Source: Sandaracinaceae bacterium (lineage in GTDB: Bacteria; Myxococcota_A; Polyangia; Polyangiales; Sandaracinaceae). Taken from it: DNA of 64,000 nt. Made by a program: the position numbers and the translations under genes. The DNA lies in contig JAHBWG010000041.1 of assembly GCA_019637095.1 (NCBI GenBank), positions 21,500 to 85,499 on the forward strand, read 5' to 3'. The notes under the pieces are model-generated. The model saw only the letters and a list, made by a program, of their open reading frames with translations, was not told where the DNA came from and made no database searches. Shown here piece by piece: positions 60,972 to 64,000 of this stretch; the first letter of the stretch is position 1, and every line of letters starts with the position of its first letter.

Positions 60972-62336
60972 TCAGTACGCCGGCTCCTCCTCGTCGTCGC
61001 CGGGCGCCGCCGGCTCCGCCGGTGCTTCCGTCGCGTCGCTCGATCTCTCCGCCTCGGGCACGGGCGGCTCCGCTCCAGTCTCCGCCTGCGCCGGGGTCGA
61101 GTCCACCACGAGCCGGAGCGTCAGCCCGACCAGGTGCAGCTCCCCCGAGTAGCGCGCCAGCGCCGCGTCGAGGCTCGTCGACTCGCGCGGCAGGAACGCG
61201 ACGTACGCGTAGTAGAGGTCCGCGCCGAGCTCGCGGGTGATGTCGACGCCGACGCCGAGCGTGAGCCCGAGGCGCGCCATGTCCGGCGACGACGCGGCGA
61301 GCGTGTCCGCCGGGCCGACCTCCTGATCGAAGAAGACGCCGGCGCGCCCGTGCAGCTCCGGGATCGGATGCACGGCCGCACCGAGCCGCAGCGCCACCGC
61401 GTCGTGCCAGTTGGCGGGCGTGTCGATGTCGCGCGTGACGTCGCGCTCGAAGTCGACGCGCGTCCGATCGCGCACCGACCAGAACGTCACGCCGATGTCG
61501 GCCCACACGCCGAAGACGTCGTTCTGCCACCCGCCGCCGAACACGAGCCGGTCCGGGATCACCAGCTCCGCGCTCGCGCGCTGATCGGGCGCGCGCCCGA
61601 TGAAGGGGTCGGGCACGGTGAAGTCCGCGTCGCCGTTCAGGCGCATCCACGTGCGGCTCTTGTAGGTGACGCCGAACGAGAGCTCGGGCGTCGCCTGGTA
61701 GTAGACCGACGCGTCTCCGCCGACGCCGGCGCCCCAGAAGAGGAGGTGCACGCGCCCCTCCTCGTCGATGAAGTCGAGCATGCGCTGCTGCTCGAGCCGC
61801 ACCGTGTCGACGTGCGCGCCGAGCGAGACGCGGATGTCCGGGAAGCCCTCGATGAGGCCGCGCTCGCCGCCCAGGCGCAGCGCGAAGAAGGGCTGCGCGC
61901 GGATGCCGAGGATGCCGGTCTGCATCGCCTCGAAGCGGCCCCACCAGCCGTCGGGCCACTGGACGCTCGAGCCGTGCGAGACGCCGACGTACATCCCGAC
62001 CGACCACTCGTTCTCGGAGTACGAGAGGTGGAGGTGCGGCGGCGGCGAGACGGCCAGCTCGGTCGACGCGCTCTCGCGCGGCTCCTCGAGCCCGAGCGCG
62101 CCGATCGTCGGGAACGCGAGCAGGAGCCCGAGCCCGCCGCGGAACCCGCGGCCGTCCGCGGTCTCCGCGGGCTGGTACCAGGCGCTCGACGGATCGCCTC
62201 GGCGCGCCGTCCCGGTGCCGCCCGTCGCGCCCGCGACCGCGCTCTGATCGGGCACCTCGAAGCCGCCCGCGCGGGCGAGCCCGGGCGCGAGCGAGAGCAG
62301 GATCACCGCCGCGGCGATCAGGCGAGACGTGGACAC
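60972..62336 (-). CDS. FadL/OmpP1-family outer-membrane channel
   Basis: A 454-residue outer-membrane protein of the FadL family for long-chain fatty acids or other hydrophobic compounds. The N-terminal signal (LIAAAVILLSLAPGLARA) leads to the family's N-terminal hatch GGFEVPDQSAVAGATGGTGTARRGDPSSAWYQPAET, and then about 14 beta strands. After the barrel a 50-residue acidic Pro/Glu/Ala tail is present (AETGAEPPVPEAERSSDATEAPA... EEEPAY), not typical of the family. The start is GTG at 62336. First in a two-gene operon with the lipase. Confidence 0.88.
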   Translation of the reverse strand: MSTSRLIAAAVILLSLAPGLARAGGFEVPDQSAVAGATGGTGTARRGDPSSAWYQPAETADGRGFRGGLGLLLAFPTIGALGLEEPRESASTELAVSPPPHLHLSYSENEWSVGMYVGVSHGSSVQWPDGWWGRFEAMQTGILGIRAQPFFALRLGGERGLIEGFPDIRVSLGAHVDTVRLEQQRMLDFIDEEGRVHLLFWGAGVGGDASVYYQATPELSFGVTYKSRTWMRLNGDADFTVPDPFIGRAPDQRASAELVIPDRLVFGGGWQNDVFGVWADIGVTFWSVRDRTRVDFERDVTRDIDTPANWHDAVALRLGAAVHPIPELHGRAGVFFDQEVGPADTLAASSPDMARLGLTLGVGVDITRELGADLYYAYVAFLPRESTSLDAALARYSGELHLVGLTLRLVVDSTPAQAETGAEPPVPEAERSSDATEAPAEPAAPGDDEEEPAY

Positions 62337-62381
62337 AGCGGCGGAGCGTACGGGTGAACCGTGTTCGCTCCAAGGGGTCGC

Positions 62382-62452
62382 GTCACCGCTCGGGGCGGCG
62401 CTGGACGACCCGCAAGTAACGTTGTGATTCCACATCGCACTCGTCGAGCCGC
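62382..62452. repeat. 71-bp direct repeat copy A (duplicate of a TPR gene 3' end)
   Basis: Matches 63495-63565 with six substitutions (about 92%). On the minus strand it still reads as a C-terminus (DVESQRYLRVVQRR then a TGA stop), but is detached from the rest of the gene. It lies directly downstream of the HepT gene. Confidence 0.9.
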
Positions 62453-62471
62453 TCGAGCCCTCGTCCCGGGC

Positions 62472-62906
62472 TCAACGCGGGGCCGCGCCGAACCGCGCGA
62501 GCGCGATCGCATAGAGCCGCGCGAGCTCCGCGAGGTCGCCCGTCTCCGCGCGCACGATCTCGTAGACGCGCCGAGGCTCGACGCGGTCATAGAGGTGAAC
62601 GATCCGGTTCCGGAAGCCGAACATGGGCGCGAAACGGGCGGCCGAGCCCGCGGGGAGGTGCCCCGCGCTCTCCAGGAGCTCCAGGATCTCGTGGCTCGTG
62701 CTGGGCGCACGCAGCCCAGCCGCCGCGACGGCGTGGCTCCCCACGTCGATCAGCGCTTGGATGGCCGTCTGCAGCCGATGGAGCGCGGCGTCGAGGTTTC
62801 GCGGGTCCGCGATGAAGCTCTCGTAGCTCTCGCTGGGGATCTGGGAGAGCTCGGCGACCCGATCCGCGACATGCGCGAGCTTCGCGCGCACTTGCTCCGG
62901 GCTCAC
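62472..62906 (-). CDS. hepT: HEPN toxin, HepT family
   Basis: A 144-residue HEPN-domain protein, predicted RNase toxin. The catalytic RX4H site is FRNRIVHLYDRV, with Arg, His and the HxY tyrosine that is AMPylated by MntA. The rest is helical (LAHVADRVAELSQI, LHRLQTAIQALIDVG). GTG start overlaps the MntA stop (GTGA at 62903-62906). HepT and MntA form a two-gene toxin-antitoxin module; MntA neutralises HepT by modifying its Tyr (family knowledge). Confidence 0.9.
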   Translation of the reverse strand: MSPEQVRAKLAHVADRVAELSQIPSESYESFIADPRNLDAALHRLQTAIQALIDVGSHAVAAAGLRAPSTSHEILELLESAGHLPAGSAARFAPMFGFRNRIVHLYDRVEPRRVYEIVRAETGDLAELARLYAIALARFGAAPR

Positions 62907-63337
62907 GCGGCGCTCCGTCCCAGCCGGCGCGCGAGCCCTTCGAGCGCGGCCTCCATCCCGATGCGGTGCGTGGGCGCCCAGTCGAGGTACTCGCGGATGG
63001 CTCGACCCACGAAGTCGATCCGCCGCTCGGGGGCGCGGTCCACCACCAGCACACCGTCGCGGACCACCCTGTGGTGCAAGACCGGACCGGCGCGCCCGAG
63101 CACGACGAGGTCGACGCGACCGCCCGGCGCGGCGTGCTCCAACGCCGCGGACGCGATGGACAGCGCGCGCCGCTCGCGCTCGGTGACGTCCCCCTCGTGT
63201 GCGAGCAGGATGGCCACGTCCAGGTCGCTGTCGGACCTCTCCTCACCCCGCGCCAGCGATCCGAAGACCCAGGCCGCGGCGACGAAGTCACAGCCCGCGA
63301 GCGCATCCCGCACCGCCTCGACGACCGCCTCCCGCAC
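62903..63337 (-). CDS. mntA: MNT-domain nucleotidyltransferase antitoxin, MntA family
   Basis: A 144-residue minimal nucleotidyltransferase. Signature GSX10DXD is exact: GSLARGEERSDSDLD, then VAILLAHEGD. The later Asp in RVDLVVLGR completes the metal site. It would AMPylate the HepT tyrosine and so prevent toxicity. The start is GTG at 63337; a GTG at 63355 is also in frame. Upstream on the minus strand CATACT (63349-63344) sits six bases before GTG 63337, resembling the leaderless geometry of gntR. Two 23-bp direct repeats further upstream (63439-63492) may be operator sites. Confidence 0.9.
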   Translation of the reverse strand: MREAVVEAVRDALAGCDFVAAAWVFGSLARGEERSDSDLDVAILLAHEGDVTERERRALSIASAALEHAAPGGRVDLVVLGRAGPVLHHRVVRDGVLVVDRAPERRIDFVGRAIREYLDWAPTHRIGMEAALEGLARRLGRSAA

Positions 63338-63438
63338 GTGACGAGTATGCCTCACCACCCGGGGCCGCGCTCCCCGTACCAGCCCGCTTCGCAGCGCTGC
63401 GAGCCGCGCGTCCTCGCGCGCGGCGGTGCGCCAGCTCG

Positions 63439-63492
63439 TTCGGGTGCGGATCGGCTCGCGTCCGTCCCATTCGGGTGCAGATCGGCTCGCGT
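63439..63492. repeat. Two 23-bp direct repeats upstream of mntA
   Basis: TTCGGGTGCGGATCGGCTC-type units at 63439-63461 and 63470-63492 (one mismatch, 31-bp spacing). They lie between the mntA start and repeat copy B. Could be regulatory operator sites or remains of insertion. Confidence 0.6.
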
Positions 63493-63494
63493 AG

Positions 63495-63565
63495 GTCACC
63501 GCCCGAGGCGGCGCTGGACGACCCGCAAGTAACGTTGCGATTCCACGTCGCTCTTGTCGAGCCGC
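63495..63565. repeat. 71-bp direct repeat copy B, 3' end of the TPR gene
   Basis: The last 70 bases of the TPR-protein gene (stop at 63496-63498), duplicated at 62382-62452. The two copies flank the mntA-hepT pair, which spans 62472-63337. Confidence 0.9.
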
Positions 63566-64000
63566 GTCGCGAACTTGAGCGCGCGCTCCGCGCCGGCGAG
63601 GTCCTCGTCGACGAGGAACAGCCGCCCCTGCACGTAGTGGGCGAAGCCCATGCGGCGATCCTGCTGGAGCGCCTCGAGCACCGCGGTCCGCAGCTCGCTC
63701 TCGTAGATGCGCTGGTGCACCTCGTCGTCCGTCGCGACGTAGCGCGCCCACGCGAGGTGCAGCCGATACTCCGCCGCGTCGGGCATGAGGGCGACGGCCT
63801 TCTCGAACTGATCGCGCGCGCGCTCGAGGGCGTTGGCGGCGAGCGAGCGGCGCCCGTCCTCGAACGCGCGCTCGGCCTCGAGGCGCACCGTCGCCTCGTC
63901 GGTCCGCGGCGCGGCCTTGCGCCGCTCGACCTCGGCGCGCAGGCGCTCGGCGGCGTCGCGGGCCGAGTCGGTCGGCACGGGCGGCGGCCGCGCCACGGTC
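63496..64000 (-). CDS. TPR-containing protein, N-terminus outside the window
   Basis: C-terminal part of a larger protein: the frame stays open through the window edge, and a GTG at 63996 is only one possible start. At least 166 residues are visible, beginning with a charged, probably helical linker (DAAERLRAEVERRKAA) and continuing with TPR-like helix pairs (RRSLAANALERARDQFEKAVALMPDAAEYRLHLAWARYVAT, HYVQGRLFLVDEDLAGAERALKFATRLD). TPR tails like this end many myxobacterial chaperone-like or signalling proteins. Its 3' end is duplicated at 62382-62452. Confidence 0.75.
   Translation of the reverse strand, partial: TVARPPPVPTDSARDAAERLRAEVERRKAAPRTDEATVRLEAERAFEDGRRSLAANALERARDQFEKAVALMPDAAEYRLHLAWARYVATDDEVHQRIYESELRTAVLEALQQDRRMGFAHYVQGRLFLVDEDLAGAERALKFATRLDKSDVESQRYLRVVQRRLGR

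Noticed and set aside
62337..62435. N-terminal extension of the FadL-type protein
   Set aside because: It would run through repeat copy A; the GTG at 62336 starts directly ahead of the signal peptide.

Overview
The window is very GC-rich chromosomal DNA that looks like a myxobacterium-type genome (Myxococcota, most like the Sandaracinaceae/Polyangia). Evidence for this is the density of predicted lipoproteins, two sigma-54 activators, a DUF2330 protein, a subtilase ending in a MYXO-CTERM-like tail, C45 and PHP-domain secreted proteins, a Cys-rich 13-repeat lipoprotein, and frequent GTG/TTG starts with 4-base stop/start overlaps. The species assignment is inference. No rRNA, tRNA, CRISPR array, integrase or transposase was seen. 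The window is almost fully coding; the longest gene-free stretch is 24374-24848.

Layout. 1-8.3 kb: coaX with two coupled hypothetical genes, a secreted protein, a subtilase followed by a 33-residue membrane ORF, a VanZ-like protein, a small lipoprotein and hflX. 8.3-10.2 kb: a lipoprotein gene and a small ORF lying between two ~86-bp direct repeats, one of which is the 3' end of glpD. 10-19 kb: glpD, tetR, VOC proteins, a cluster of five perfect hairpins, a lipoprotein with a good sigma-54 promoter candidate, an epimerase/acyltransferase pair, tryptophan 2,3-dioxygenase, and a PurA homologue with altered active-site residues. 19-28 kb: sigma-54 activator, C45 hydrolase with a GntR regulator, an RpoD-like sigma factor, a 27-bp tandem repeat, and two polysaccharide glycosyl/sugar transferases. 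28.2-41.3 kb: a single eight-gene operon (coiled-coil protein, MoxR AAA+, membrane protein, ABC ATPase, ABC permease, DUF58, two vWA proteins), nearly every junction a 4-base overlap.

41.5-51.4 kb: lipoproteins, a c-type cytochrome, acetyltransferases, molybdopterin genes (moaA and a moaD-moaE fusion), DUF2330 and PHP-domain proteins and an outer-membrane protein. 51.4-58.2 kb: SDR/TetR pair with two matching operators, the Cys-rich repeat lipoprotein, a 152-bp element with 14-bp terminal inverted repeats, and a divergent sigma-54 response regulator and histidine kinase. 58.3-64 kb: a surface lipase next to a FadL-type outer-membrane channel, then a MntA-HepT toxin-antitoxin pair held between 71-bp direct repeats, one being the 3' end of a TPR-protein gene.

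The most unusual signals are (i) two independent cases where a cargo segment sits between an intact gene 3' end and a ~92% identical duplicate of that 3' end, one carrying a MntA-HepT pair; (ii) a PurA homologue lacking His41, Gln34, Asn38 and Gln224; and (iii) hairpin-array intergenic elements at 13.4 and 54.6 kb that share a GTCTGTCGATG end.
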